The notes beneath the pieces were generated by a model, which saw only the letters and a program-made list of their open reading frames with translations, did no database searches and was not told the origin of the DNA. Positions 47,378 through 58,712 of a stretch of 64,000 nt of DNA are shown here, in pieces; positions within the stretch are counted from its first letter, which is position 1, and each line of letters starts with the position of its first letter. Made by a program: the position numbers and the translations under genes. The DNA lies in the NCBI GenBank assembly GCA_023935145.1, contig CM043698.1:72856001-72920000 (forward strand), in the 5' to 3' direction. The stretch comes from Bretschneidera sinensis. Lineage: Eukaryota; Streptophyta; Magnoliopsida; Brassicales; Akaniaceae.

Positions 47378-48880
47378 AAATGCAATCACAACACCTGTTG
47401 CTACTTCAACCTTTCTCACAAGAGTCCTAAGTTTGCTACCCAAGTGTATATACCCAACACTCATCACTAGCTCATAAGAATTACACCAACTCTTTTAACA
47501 AGATGATGAAAGGAAAGTTTGAAACAAACGAACAAGAGAGATTTCTTAATGAAAATTACAACTCAATATTTTCTCTCTCAAAAGTTAATAGCTTAACAAT
47601 GGAGTTTTTGGCTCCAGAAGAAGAGAATGAAGATTTTTCTTTAATCATTTGTTGTAGAATGTTTCTCTTGTATTTCAAATGACCATTAAGGCTCTATTTA
47701 TAGTGCCTTGAAGTCTTCTAGCCGTTGGAGTCAAAATAGACCCGTTAGAGACAAGTTTATAGCATTTTAAATTGAAAAATGTAGTTGTTGTAACTTGCCT
47801 TTCATAACTGATGCAAAAACTAATTTTTCGAACCAAATTTTGCATAGTCGATAGTGTAATATTTCTGACCGTTGCTACGATGTTTTGATGATGAACAGTG
47901 TTTTTAGCATCAATTTTCTTCATATTTCTTCATTCTTTTTTATTTTTATTTTTTATTTTTGAGTTCTGAAAAATCTCCTATTTTAATAAAACTTTCTTGC
48001 ACATTTAACACACAAGTTACAAACTTCAAGAGTGTTTTGTTATCATCAAAATTATTCTAATAAATTTATTGACTGAAACATTTTTGAAGAATTTAAGCAT
48101 AATGTATGTGCAAGATATATGAAGAATGATATATTACAAATGCTCAAATAATTTTCTATGTCAACATAAATTCTTCTTAAGTTCAATTAGAGCATGTTAA
48201 GTATTGAGCCCAAAGAATTTAATATTTGCATTTAATAAAATCAGGTAGAGATTTTGTATCTTCAATTAATTAAGGCTATGTAATAAAATGCAATGCAAAT
48301 TTAATTAGCTCCTAAAAATTGAAATGCTTACAAAGTGTATCTTAGGATTCAAACCTATAATTTAGCACTTTTGTCTTTGAAGTTGCATTTCAATTATTCT
48401 TCTTGAATTTGATCTTTTGGAGAGCTTCTTGACTTTTGAAATCATCAAATTTAATTGACCAGATTCTACAATCTTGATCTCCTTTGATGTATAAGCAATA
48501 TTAACAATCTCTATCTCTTACGTAATATTCATTAGTGATTAATATAGATAATAATTTTTTCAACAAACCCATATGGATCAAAAACCTTATGCAACACATC
48601 CTGTATGACTAGATATAATACATCATGAATGATCACACAAAGGATTCGGGTTAGCTCAACTAAACCCACTACTCATAAAATGGATATAAATGTTTTTAAA
48701 ACTTTTTTTTGTTCTGATTTTTTTTGTCTTTTTTTCTCATAAAAAAATTGTAGAACATTGTTCATGACACTGAAAGCAATTTTTTTTTCGGATTTTTTTT
48801 TTCACTGATTTGGGTTAAGGTTTGTTTAGTGGATGTATGGTGATTTGAGTTTAGGGTTTGTTTCGACTCTGACACCAAAC
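47378..48880 (-). repeat. Family X internal region, 49 kb copy
   Basis: Minus-strand internal DNA following the LTR at 48881-49247. A primer site TTTGGTGTCAGAGTC adjoins the LTR. About 48330-48880 and about 47386-47480 match 59580-60168 and 59495-59575. About 840 bp between them (47480-48325) has no counterpart in the 60 kb copy. No retroelement protein domain is visible. Confidence 0.65.
48545..48648 (-). pseudogene. PTB-like RRM fragment inside family X
   Basis: The minus strand reads RILCVIIHDVLYLVIQDVLH then KVFDPYGFVEKI without a stop. Plant polypyrimidine-tract-binding proteins have RILLVTIHHMLYPVTVDVLH and QVFSPYGFVEKIV at this point in an RRM (recalled from the family). The fragment is short and out of gene context, so it is a captured remnant. 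Alternative: another RRM protein. Confidence 0.55.
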
Positions 48881-49247
48881 TGATGTAGAAAAAGAAGTAA
48901 GAAAGAAATAAGGAGTAGATAAAGAAATGGAAACTAGTCTAGGATTGGAAAAGAAGCAAGGCTACCTAGACATTGAGAAGAAATTGATACTCAATAATAA
49001 TAATTTTTATTTATCCAAACCTGAATGAAAATTAACAGAGACCTCGATTATATATAGATCTTTAAGAATCCTAGTCCTAATCCAGCACTTTAACTAAAGA
49101 AATTCGAAAATGATAAAATACTATGTTCTAACTCTATCCCAAAAAATTAAATCCGAATCAAATACTATGTCCTAAGATCACAACTAAAATATAATTTTTC
49201 ATGATTACAAAATTATAAATTTATCCACATATCCTTCCGTACCCATC
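48881..49247 (-). repeat. Family X LTR, 49 kb copy (5' LTR)
   Basis: On the minus strand it starts near the complement of GTACCCATCT and ends CTACATCA. It is followed directly by GTTTGGTGTCAGAGTC, a Met-tRNA-like primer site. It carries the family TATA box region TATATATAATCGAGG. Confidence 0.75.
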
Positions 49248-49556
49248 TGGAAGTATCGGCAAAGTGATGACTGTAAATTGTTAGCGTTACATTCATATAA
49301 TCTTAGATATTAATTACACACTAGAGACCAAATTTTGAACAAGTAGTCAAAGTTAATATGACACCAATCAACAATCCAATGCGCACGCACATACGAAGAG
49401 TTTCAATATCGTATAGTTGCAATCTTTTTGTCAAGTAAATTTTATGTATATGAGAAGATTAATGTCAACAATCAAATACTGGCAACAATGCCAATGACAA
49501 CAGCAGCATCATCCCTCTGCCATATATATATGGTTCGCGAGCAGGATCAATACATG

Positions 49557-50383
49557 TGTTGTTATTTGTCTAAGTTTCAAACATGTCCAAACATGGTCTA
49601 AGGTTGGTTAATGTCCAAACCAATTGTGAGATATCAAAGTTCAGCAAGTTATAAGGTTGCACACATGTGTGTGCTTCAATTTTGAGCATGGGAAGGTCAG
49701 GCACACTGCTGTGGAATTTTCTGCCCACAGGCAGGAGGTGTACGCACAGCATCAGGAGGCTGCAGCATCAGGTCACGCCGCAGCACACAGCACCACACCA
49801 AAATGCACAGCATCACTTGGAGAGTGATGAAGGGCTGAGATTAAAGGAATAACATGATCAAAGGGTCAAGAATGATTCACAAGATTGTCCAAGAATTAAG
49901 AGGCTATAAAAAGGGTTTCCTAGCCTCATTTCAAGTGGTGGAAAAGGTGTGTGAGAGAACCACATAGGTTGTGACATTGTTAGATCATTGTAAACACAAG
50001 AGAGAATTGTGTGAGAGACATAAACACAAGAGGGACTCTTGTAGTGAGGCTGGTTGTAAAGAAGAGAGGTTAGTAGAGAATTGATAGAAAGCATTGTAAT
50101 AGGTCTATCACTTTCTCGTTCTCTTCTTGGTTCTTCAAGAACTTGGATTCTTGAAGGGGATTGCTGTAACTTTGTAAGAACCATTGAGATAGTGCAGAGA
50201 GTTCGGAGGAACTCACGGGGACGTAGGCACATTGCCGAACCTCGACAACAAATTACTTGTTTTCTTTCTTTCTTTGATTTTCTGTTCTTGAGTTCGATTG
50301 CTGAAATTCTTTCTACAAGTCATTCAAGACTTGGGTATTTAGAAGATCACCACCTGGGCATCTTGTCAAGGTGATTTCCATCA
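49557..50383 (+). repeat. Left LTR of copia element 3
   Basis: It starts TGTTGTTATTTG and ends TTTCCATCA, with a TATA-like GGCTATAAAAAGGG at about 49901. Its segment 49566-49705 resembles part of the Athila LTR. It has about 16 bp near 50215 that the right LTR lacks. Confidence 0.93.
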
Positions 50384-50384
50384 G

Positions 50385-50416
50385 TGGTATCAGAGCTTTG
50401 GTCAGTGGTATCAGAG
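50385..50416 (+). other. Duplicated primer-binding site
   Basis: CAGTGGTATCAGAGC occurs twice. The TGGTATCAGAGC cores are at 50385-50396 and 50405-50416. The first adjoins the LTR and would be the normal initiator Met-tRNA site. Confidence 0.88.
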
Positions 50417-50734
50417 CACAGCAGCTGGTTATCGAAACAAGAAGTAGAAGGTACGGAGCCAAGACTCCAAGAATCAAATATCAACTTCTTGGGTGATTCA
50501 AGAATGGAGTTAAGATCTATATCTGATCGTGTTCTTGAGGTAAATCAAGAACGGTGTTAAGATCAATATCTGATCATGTTCTTGAGGGTGATTCAAGAAC
50601 GGTGTAAAGATCAAGATCTGGTCATGTTCTTGAGAGTGATTCAAGAACGGTTAAGATCCATCTTCGATCTATGTTCTTGAGGTTGAAGAAAGCAGTTGTG
50701 GTTAGTGCACAAATATGGGATCTTGTCCGCAAAG

Positions 50735-53700
50735 ATGGCTTCAAATTTCTGTGTGGAGAAGTTTGATGGAAAGGGGGACTTTGCCCTATGGAAGCGGAAG
50801 ATCAAGGCAGTTCTTATGCAGCAGAAAGTGGACTTGGCTATTGGAGAAGATGATGCTTTTCCAGCTAGTGCCACGGGGGACCAGTAGACCGAGATGAAGA
50901 AGATGGCGTATAGCACCATTTTCTTGCACATGTCGGATAATGTCACAAGAGAGTGCGGAGACTCGGAAGATCCAGCTGCAATTTGGAAGAAACTAGATGA
51001 GTTGTTTCTTGCCAAGACTCTCCCTAATAAGAGGTATCTTCATAAACGAATCTTTGCTTTTAAATTTGATCTTAAGAAAGAGTTGCAAGACGATCTTGTT
51101 GCCAAGATAAGGAGTGTATCAAGTGGTAAAGGGCTGTTCTTTAAAAGAAGGCCAGCAACTTGGTATGCCAGCAACCATAGCTACTACCAGGATAGAGGTA
51201 GAGGAGAGAGCCATGGGAGAGTGCACTGCAGCATGTATGGCTATTACCGGGACAGAGGTAGAGGAGAGAGCCATAGGAGAGTGCACAACAGCATGCATGG
51301 CTACTACCAGGACAGAGGTAGAGGAGAAAGCCATGGGAGAATGCATTCCAAACTGAGATTTGGAGGGAAGAGCTGGTACTACTGCCATAAGGAGGGTCAT
51401 GTCAAGAAAGATTGCAAGAAGATGACAAGGGATAGAGGAGGAAGCCATACCAAGAATGGAGAGGCTTCAGTTGCAAAAACAGAACAACAAGATGGTGATG
51501 TTCTTGTTGTGTGCTCGGATGTGAGCAAGGGACAAGAAGGCAGCGGGAAATGGATCTTGGATACCGGGTGCACTCATCATATGTGCCCTCACAAAGAATG
51601 GTTCAAGAATTTCAAGAAGATCAATGATGGAAGGGTCTTCTTGGGGAATGATAATTCTTGCCAAGTGAGAGGGATTGGAGACATCCAATTGAGGATGTTT
51701 GATGGGGTCACAAGGCTGCTGGAAAATGTGAGGTATGTTCCAGATTTGAAGAGAAACTTGATCTCATTGGGGTAGCTGGATTCCATGGGCTATACATGCA
51801 AGATAGAGGGAGGAAAGATCAAGGTGGCCAAGGGATCTTTGGTAGTGATCAAGGCAGCAAGAAACGATGGACTCTATGAGATGATCGGAGAAACAGAAAC
51901 CAATGATCAAGCAGCAAGCTTGATGGCTGAGCTGGACAAGGCAGCCCTTTGGCACATTCGCTTGGGACACATGAGCGAAAAGGACCTGCAAGTGCTTAGC
52001 AAGGAAGGTCTACTTGGTGGTGACAAAGTAGAAAAAATGGATTTCTGTAAGAGCTGTGTTTTTGGGCAGCAACATCGGGTTAGCTTCAACACCGGAGTGC
52101 ACAAGTCTAAGGGCATTCTTGACTACATTCATGCGGACCTTTGGGGACTAGCAAGGACACCAACACAGGGAGGTAACATTTACTTTCTGTCTTTAATTGA
52201 TGATTATTCAAGAAAAGTGTGGGTTTATTTGGTGAAAAATAAATCAGATGTATTGAATAAGTTAGTGGTATGGAAAGGGCTGGTTGAGACTCAAATGGGT
52301 AGAGTAGTTAAGGGGATAAGAACCGATAATGGCTTAGAAATTTTTAACCAAGAACTTGATCAATTCTGTAGGTTAAATGGCATTCTAAGACATAGGACGG
52401 TTGTGGAAAATCCTCAGCAAAATTGAGTTGCTGAGTTATTGAATAAGACCCTTATGAAAAAAGTTAGGTGCATGCTAATAGGATCCGGGTTACCAAAATA
52501 TTTTTGGGGAGAAGCTGTAGCTACAGCTGCATATTTGATTAATAGATCACCCTCTAGGATTGTATACCATAAGACTCCCGAAGAGTTGTGGAGTGGAAAA
52601 CCCCCTGAGTTGGACAACCATAGGACTTTTGGGTGTGCTGCGTATGCATTCCAAAAGGAGGATAAGCTTAGCCCAGGATCTAGAAAATATGTGTTTCTAG
52701 GATATGGGGAAGGGGCTAAGGGGTACAGGTTGTGGTCCTTAGAAAAAGAAGGATTTAAACTCATAATAAGTATGTATGTTATTTTTAATAAATTACTATT
52801 TCCCTACTTGGAGAATACTAACCCTGCAGGGGCTAGTGAGCAAACCAATTCAGAAATTGTTGAGCATAGCACCAAGGGAGATTCCGTTCAGGTAGAGCAA
52901 AGGAGGTAAGAGGGTTCGGACCAGATAGAGCCCTTGGATGATTGCCAAGCTCAAGAAATTCAAGAAGAGGCTGAACAAGAAGAGGATGCTGCAGCAAGTC
53001 AGAAGGACTTTCAGCTCATAAGAGACCAGGAAAGAAGACTGGTCGGACCACCTTCAAGATGTGGGTTTGCGGATGCTGCGGATGCAGTAGCTCCTTGGAC
53101 AGAAGGAGAGATGAGTGAACAAGAAACTTACACGGATGCCATGGAGTGTAAGGATTCGTCAAAGTGGTAGCTAGCTATGGAGGAAGAAATGGATTCTTTG
53201 AGGAAGAACAACTTCTGGGAATTGGTGAAAATTCCAGGAAATCAGAAAGTTGTGGAATGTAAGCGCACTTACAAGATCAAAGAAGGGTGCCCTCTAAGAG
53301 ATGAAGTCCAGAACAAGGCTAAGCTGGTGGCGAATGGGTTCACAAGAAGAGAAGACATAGGTTTCACAGAAACTTTCTCACCTGGACACAAGGTGGAGAA
53401 GATGGTGAGTATCCTCACCTATGTCATTGATGGGCTGTTAGTTTGGAACAGCAGGAAGAGGATGGAAAGGTTTACATCTCAACTCAGTGAGGAGTTCGAG
53501 AGGAAGGATCTCAGCCTTACACAAAAGATCATTGGGATGAGAAGAATCATCCAGGAAAGGAAGAGAAGCAGGTCAAGTGTTTCTTGGGCAATGGATGTTT
53601 TCAGCAAATGTGTGAGTAATCCCGGAAAAGAGCGTTGGCTTAGGATGAAGTGGTTGCTGAGGAACAAGGAGGCTCAGTGGCAGCCAATGGTAGCACTCAT

Positions 53701-54033
53701 AACAACCGGGGCAGAATGCATAGCGGTTATGGAAGCTATAAAGGAGGCTATAGAGTGCAAAGGGTTGTTGGATGAGTGGGAGGTCCTAAAAGAGCAGGTG
53801 GTGGTAACTTTGGATAACCAAAGTGTGGGGCACTTTTGGAGGAATCCGGTGTTCCATGAGGGGACAAAGCATATGGATGTTTGGTATCATTAAATTCTGG
53901 AAAATGGTATGAAAGGATGCATTCATGTTGACAAGAAGACCACGGAGAAAAGTCCTGCAGATTTAGGCACCAAGGTTCTACCTCTAAGAAGGTCCAATCA
54001 TTGCCTTGGACTTCTTAGGAATGGAGTTGGTTA
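50735..54033 (+). pseudogene. Copia element 3 gag-pol polyprotein, deleted
   Basis: It starts MASNFCVEKFDGKGDFALWK. Gag is short, with a gap after KKELQDDLVAKI. A threefold repeat YYQDRGRGESHGRVH (51180-51350) precedes the knuckle CHKEGHVKKDC. Protease has LDTGCTHHM. Integrase keeps LWHIRLGHM, LIDDYSRKVWVYL and RTDNGLEI. RT jumps from FTETFSPGH to TYVIDGLLVWNS, so the palm is missing and YVDD reads YVID. RNase H is partial (CDNQSV-like LDNQSVGHF, EGTKHMDV). Stops at 50885, 51773, 52424, 52907, 53168 and 53891 all fall in one frame. Confidence 0.88.
51180..51350 (+). repeat. Threefold 60 bp coding repeat
   Basis: Three near-identical 60 bp units encode YYQDRGRGESHGRVHCSM-type 20-residue repeats rich in Arg and Gly, just before the zinc knuckle. 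Confidence 0.92.
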
Positions 54034-54116
54034 ATTGGTAACTCCAGATGAGTTTGGATCCTGAAGCTTTCTGCACAATAGTTCAGGTTTTTGAACTCTT
54101 AGACAAAGGTAGAGAT

Positions 54117-54921
54117 TGTTGTTATTTGTCTAAGTTTCAAACATGTCCAAACATGGTCTAAGGTTGGTTAATGTCCAAACCAATTGTGGGAATTTCAGCA
54201 AGTTATAAGGTTGCACACATGTGTGTGCTTCAATTTTGAGCATGGGAAGGTCAGGCACACTGCTGTGGAAGTTTCTGCCCACAGGCAGGAGGTGTGCGCA
54301 CAGCATCAGGAGGCTGCAGCATCAGGTCACGCCGCAGCACACAGCACCACACCAAAATGCACAGCATCGCTTGGAGAGTGATGAAGGGCTGAGATTAAAG
54401 GAAGAACATGATCAAAGGGTCAAGAATAATTCACAAGATTGTCCAAGAATTAAGAGGCTATAAAAAGGGTTTCCTAGCCTCATTTCAAGTGGTGGAAAAG
54501 GTGTGTGAGAGAACCACACAGGTTGTGACATTGTTAGATCATTGTAAACACAAGAGAGAATTGTGTGAGAGACATAAACACAAGAGGGACTCTTGTAGTG
54601 AGGCTGGTTGTAAAGAAGAGAGGTTAGTAGAGAATTGATAGAAAGCATTGTAATAGGTCTATCACTTTCTCGTTCTCTTCTTGGTTCTTCAAGAACTTGG
54701 ATTCTTGAAGGGGATTACTGTAACTTTGTAAGAACCAATGAGATAGTGCAGAGAGTTCGGAAGAACACATTGCCGAACCTCGACAACAAATTACTTGTCT
54801 TCTTTCTTTCTTTGATTTTCTGTTTTTGAGTTCGATTGCTGAAATTCTTTCTACAAGTCATTCAAGACTTGGGTGTTTGGAAGATCACCACCTGGGCATC
54901 TTGTCAAGGTGATTTCCAACA
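54117..54921 (+). repeat. Right LTR of copia element 3
   Basis: 805 bp, starting TGTTGTTATTTG and ending TTTCCAACA. The target duplicate ACATG follows, inside the NF-YB frame. Confidence 0.93.
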
Positions 54922-55136
54922 ACATGCCTATCGCAAATATAATCTGTATAATCAGCCAGATCCTTCCTCCTAATGCCAAAATTTCTAACAACTCCAAAGA
55001 GACTATGCAGGGGTGTGTCTCTGTTCATCAGCTTCATCATTGAGGAAGCCAACGAGCATTGCCAGCATGAGCCGCGCAAGACCATCAATGCTGAGGATTT
55101 GCTTTGATGAGTACATTCCATGTGCTTAGTCAAGAC

Positions 55137-55258
55137 TTCTTAATAAATTCAATCGTAATATGTGCTTCTCAAATAATTTTTTGTATTAACTTCTAAAGCA
55201 AGTTGATTATTGCAAAAAAATGAGAAATTTCATCAAATGAAAAATAATTGACGTCATT
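55137..55258. repeat. Duplicated segment shared with 61514-61645
   Basis: CTTAATAAATTCAATCGTAA, AACTTCTAAAGCAAGTTGAT and GACGTCATTGATAT recur at 61514-61645 with few changes. There the sequence joins directly to the block found here only at 57626. Confidence 0.8.
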
Positions 55259-57625
55259 GATATCACATATACTACAAAGGTATATTAAAAAGCCTCGTGG
55301 TTGACGAGGCACATGGAAAACACTATAAAGAATCATTGGAACGAACCAAAATAGAAACAATACTACAAAAGTAAAGGTGAAAGAAAAAAACCTTAAAAGC
55401 TCCCTCATGCAGAACTATAAAAACATTAAAAGATCCCTCAACCTGGTGTTGCAATCCCTACACTCTCTATCAACATTATTTGTTTCACATGGTCTACAAA
55501 CCAATGAAGTAAAACCCTTAAGGTTGCTTGCTCCATAGCATTCTTGGTGTGCAACAATTTGAAACCTGAATAGATAAGCATTTCTCGGAGACAAATCGAT
55601 ATAGCAGATAGAAATCTTAAGGACCAAATCTCACATCCACATATAGTTCATATATAGTTTGACTATTTTTTTTAACAGCAAAGAGAATAGTATTATCATC
55701 TAATTTATTAAACACCTAAAATGAATGCTACTATTATAACCACTAAGATAAACCATCAAAACATATATCATTTTGAATCATGGCACGCGGTCACTCGATA
55801 CAATATTAGCTTTTTAGGGCAAATTTGGGTAGTTACAAGCTTATTTTTGACATGTGTCATTGCACGAATAGACTTTTGGGTGGTTTATTTTGGTGGTGAT
55901 TTTCATCGGTGGGTCAAATTACATGACGGACCTAAAATAAACTAAGTTGCAGATAGGAAATAATTTTATTACTTCCCGATGTTCGACCCATCTATGTATG
56001 ACACATTTTAATTTTTGTCCATTTTGCATAGACATGCTCATATCTTCTTTCACAATAAAATAATAGTTGAAAATAAAGATTTATGTTATTTGAAATTCTT
56101 AAGCCACAAAATAGAAACCCTCAATGAGTTAAATTTAAAAGAATATTATGACTCTGGCTATCTATTCCAAAATGGGGCTAGAATTGTTCAACATAGTTAA
56201 AAGAGTTGTTTTTTTAGGTTCGAAGTTTCAATAAATCACATGTAGAATTATTTCTTATCATTTATTGGTTATTTTAGCCATCGTAAAGAAACTTCTATTT
56301 AATTATTATCCATTAAATTTCACCAAGAAATATGTACTCTCAAAATTAAATATTTAAATATATATATGACTTATTTAAGATCCTAGGTTCGTCAAGTTTG
56401 ACGATCATACATTTTGAAAGAGATCTACACAAAAAATATATAGTTAATTTTGGAACCCTTAAACATGTTCATCACAAGATTTAATTTAATTTTAAAAAAT
56501 TCATAACAAAATTATATGCAGAAATCATGTATTTAAGCATTGCACCAAAAAGTATCTCATATTGATAATAATATTACGATTTACAAATTACGAGTTTGGT
56601 TAATTTAGGATTTGCAAAACTTATGTCAAGGATTGGACTAAGGTTTCTATCTAGTAGTATTTAAAAAAAATATAACTTCTATGCTATCTATCTCCCATCT
56701 ATGGTAGCATCAAATCAGTTATGCTTTTATTCACAAATGAACAGGTCATTTTGACCTGAAAAGAGTACCAATACATTTGCAGCACCTAAAATTGCATGCT
56801 GTCATTATTAAGTACAATAAACATGTACTCACTGTATAAATTTGTGTCAAGCACTAAATTCTTTGATCAGTGAACATATTGGAACATTCAATCAGTAAGG
56901 AAGTTGATGAAGGTTTCGTACAAAATCTGACATTATCTGATATTATTAGGAAACAATGTCATACACCGTGCTGTTGCTCCTCATGATTCGAAAATTTTCT
57001 TGGGTTGCTCCTTCAACAAGTACAATGTAGTTGTTAGCATCATTTGACAAATTTGAAGGGACAATTTTGTCAGTTTCCTTTCAATAAGTATATGACAATT
57101 GTCCTCCCCTCATCAGTCAGGTCAATATATGGGGTAATGTTATCATGACCCTCACGATGTCATAAGATGTAATCAACATTGCCTGAAGCCTGTTTACAAT
57201 ACCCCCTATCTTTACTGGTAAACCATCGATCAGATTTGAAGTCCTGATCAACATATAAAGGTAAATTAAAAGTCATATTTATTTATTTATTATGAAAAAG
57301 ATGCATGTTTTAAATCAAACGAGTAGTTCACAAAAAAAATAATCAAAGGATGAGAAAAATAAAATTTCATAACAAACCGCGATTTTGACTTAAAAAAAAT
57401 AATTGTCATCATCGTCATCATCTTCAGTTTTTTTGGTATTCATGGCCAAAACAATAAAACTGTAATGAAATTATATCTTGTAATAAGAAACTATAGGATT
57501 GACTCTATCTAACAATAAGTCCATCTACAAGGTATATATATAGCTCCTAGCTCTTGTCTAATTTATGATTAAATATTTAGGGCTTGACTCATTTACGATA
57601 ATTTCTTTAAAATTAAAGATATTTT
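55259..57625. other. Intergenic DNA, no supported gene
   Basis: AT-rich. 56695-56775 is a repeat shared with 46990-47077. About 56935-57245 reads on the minus strand as a degraded coding-like stretch with a few stops (for example ITPYIDLTDEGRTIVIYLLK), of unknown origin. Confidence 0.5.
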
Positions 57626-57995
57626 TGTAAAATTGATCTAATAGGATGATGCTTAATAGTTAATAGTTTCAATATGCAAACTGCTATACATATCGGCCAC
57701 AAGTATTGCATAACAACACATCATCCATTCATATACTTTCACTTATTTAAGGATTTTTTTTTTACCAAAATAGAGGGATTTAAATAACAATTTTTTTTTG
57801 TGAAAAAGGAAATATAATTTTTACCGTAATAGGATAATTATCATCTTATTTCAAGACTCCAAATCATCTTCTTCTTGTTTTAAAAAAATTTCGTAAGGAT
57901 AGTCTATGTAATCATTACTTGTTCCATATGAGAAAAAACAGCTTGTAAGCATGCACATCTTCGTAGGCAAGAATGGTAGACAACCAAAAGGAAAG
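57626..57995. repeat. Duplicated segment shared with 61651-62053
   Basis: TTTTTGTAAAATTGATCTAA through CACATCTTCGTAGGCAAGAA recurs at 61651-62053 at high similarity. In both places it runs straight into a family X LTR, so it is old flanking DNA duplicated together with the element. Confidence 0.8.
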
Positions 57996-58366
57996 TAATG
58001 TAGAACACAAAGTAAGAAAGAAATAGAAAACAAGAGATAAAGAAATGGAAACTACACCACCCTAGGGATTGAAAAATAATCTAGGTTACCCTGAAGGTTT
58101 AGAAGAAATTGATACTCAATATCAATAATTTTTATTTATTTAAAGCTAATTGAAAATTAGCAAGAACCTCTCTTATATAGAGACCTTTAAGAATCCTAGT
58201 CCTACTACAACACTTTAAATATAAAAATCAACACTAATCAAATACTATCTCCTAATCCTATCCCAAGATATTAAATCCTAATAAAATATTATGTCCTAAG
58301 ATCCCTACTAAAATATAATTCTTTTATACTTACAAATTTTTTCTCATACCCTTATGTACCCCATCA
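57996..58366 (-). repeat. Family X LTR, 58 kb copy (3' LTR)
   Basis: On the minus strand it starts TGATGGGGTACATAAGGG right after the purine tract and ends TTCTACATTA. It carries CTCTTATATAGAG around its TATA region. No primer site follows, consistent with a 3' LTR. Confidence 0.78.
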
Positions 58367-58540
58367 TTCTCCACCACTTAGAAAAAACTCGACCTCGAGA
58401 TTTGAAGTGATGAAGTAGCACTACCTGTGATGCTTATAAAAATAAAGTATAGTCATGTTACCAGACACCCATGGAGAGGCACATTACGGTACTTGTATGC
58501 TTCTCGCCGAAATCTTATTAAAAATGGAACGTATGGATAA

Positions 58541-58712
58541 GCCAATATCTACATAAACACATATTACATTTTGCCCCTGTTGACTGATAATTGTATATGT
58601 GGCTATTACTGTTTTATCGGTCTTTCAGTCCCAATAATTAATTCTCGCTGCCCACGTCCTACAGTGTCTTCGAATCAATAGCAATAAGTCTTGTTTGAGG
58701 AGGGTCATATAC
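58541..58712 (-). pseudogene. atpA: Chloroplast atpA fragment captured in family X, copy 1
   Basis: The minus strand reads LIAIDS and, after a one-base shift, GRGQ/REL-like DNA (RTWAARINYWD in the wrong frame). It then gives [15 protein letters not shown]. Chloroplast ATP synthase alpha has [20 protein letters not shown], then GDRQTGKT and [15 protein letters not shown]. The stretch corresponds to 57 consecutive codons without a gap larger than single bases. The Walker A region is degraded. It is too short and broken to make protein. Confidence 0.8.

Larger units (their letters stand above)
49557..54921 (+). mobile_element. Copia element 3 (Tork-like), complete ends, internally deleted
   Basis: The element is 5,365 bp with LTRs of 827 and 805 bp and TSD ACATG (49552-49556 and 54922-54926). 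It has a Met-tRNA primer site. The polyprotein resembles the Tork/TAR style of copia (KFDGKGDFALWK at the start, CHKEGHVKKDC knuckle). Large in-frame losses remove part of gag and the core of RT. The LTRs differ by roughly a dozen substitutions plus indels by eye. Confidence 0.93.
49530..55113 (+). pseudogene. LEC1-type NF-YB (HAP3) relic, split by copia element 3
   Basis: 49530-49556 encodes MVREQDQYM. After the copia element, 54927-55113 continues PIANIICIISQILPPNAKIS and NNSKETMQGCVS. After a one- or two-base loss it reads FISFIIEEANEHCQ, then HEPRKTINAEDLL, ending in stops where WAM is expected. This is the NF-YB histone-fold domain. The KIS..(A/S)KET context fits the LEC1/L1L subgroup rather than the KIAKDAKET form of others. 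NF-YB pairs with NF-YC and NF-YA at CCAAT boxes, and LEC1 types drive embryo programmes. No full N-terminus or start is evident, so it was probably already a relic. Confidence 0.8.

Noticed and set aside
56935..57245. Minus-strand coding-like stretch with a faint NAC-domain look (Y..REGHDNI, DEGRTIVIYL)
   Set aside because: Several stops, and no clear NAC motifs such as the WKATG or PPGFRF blocks. Noted as unclassified only.
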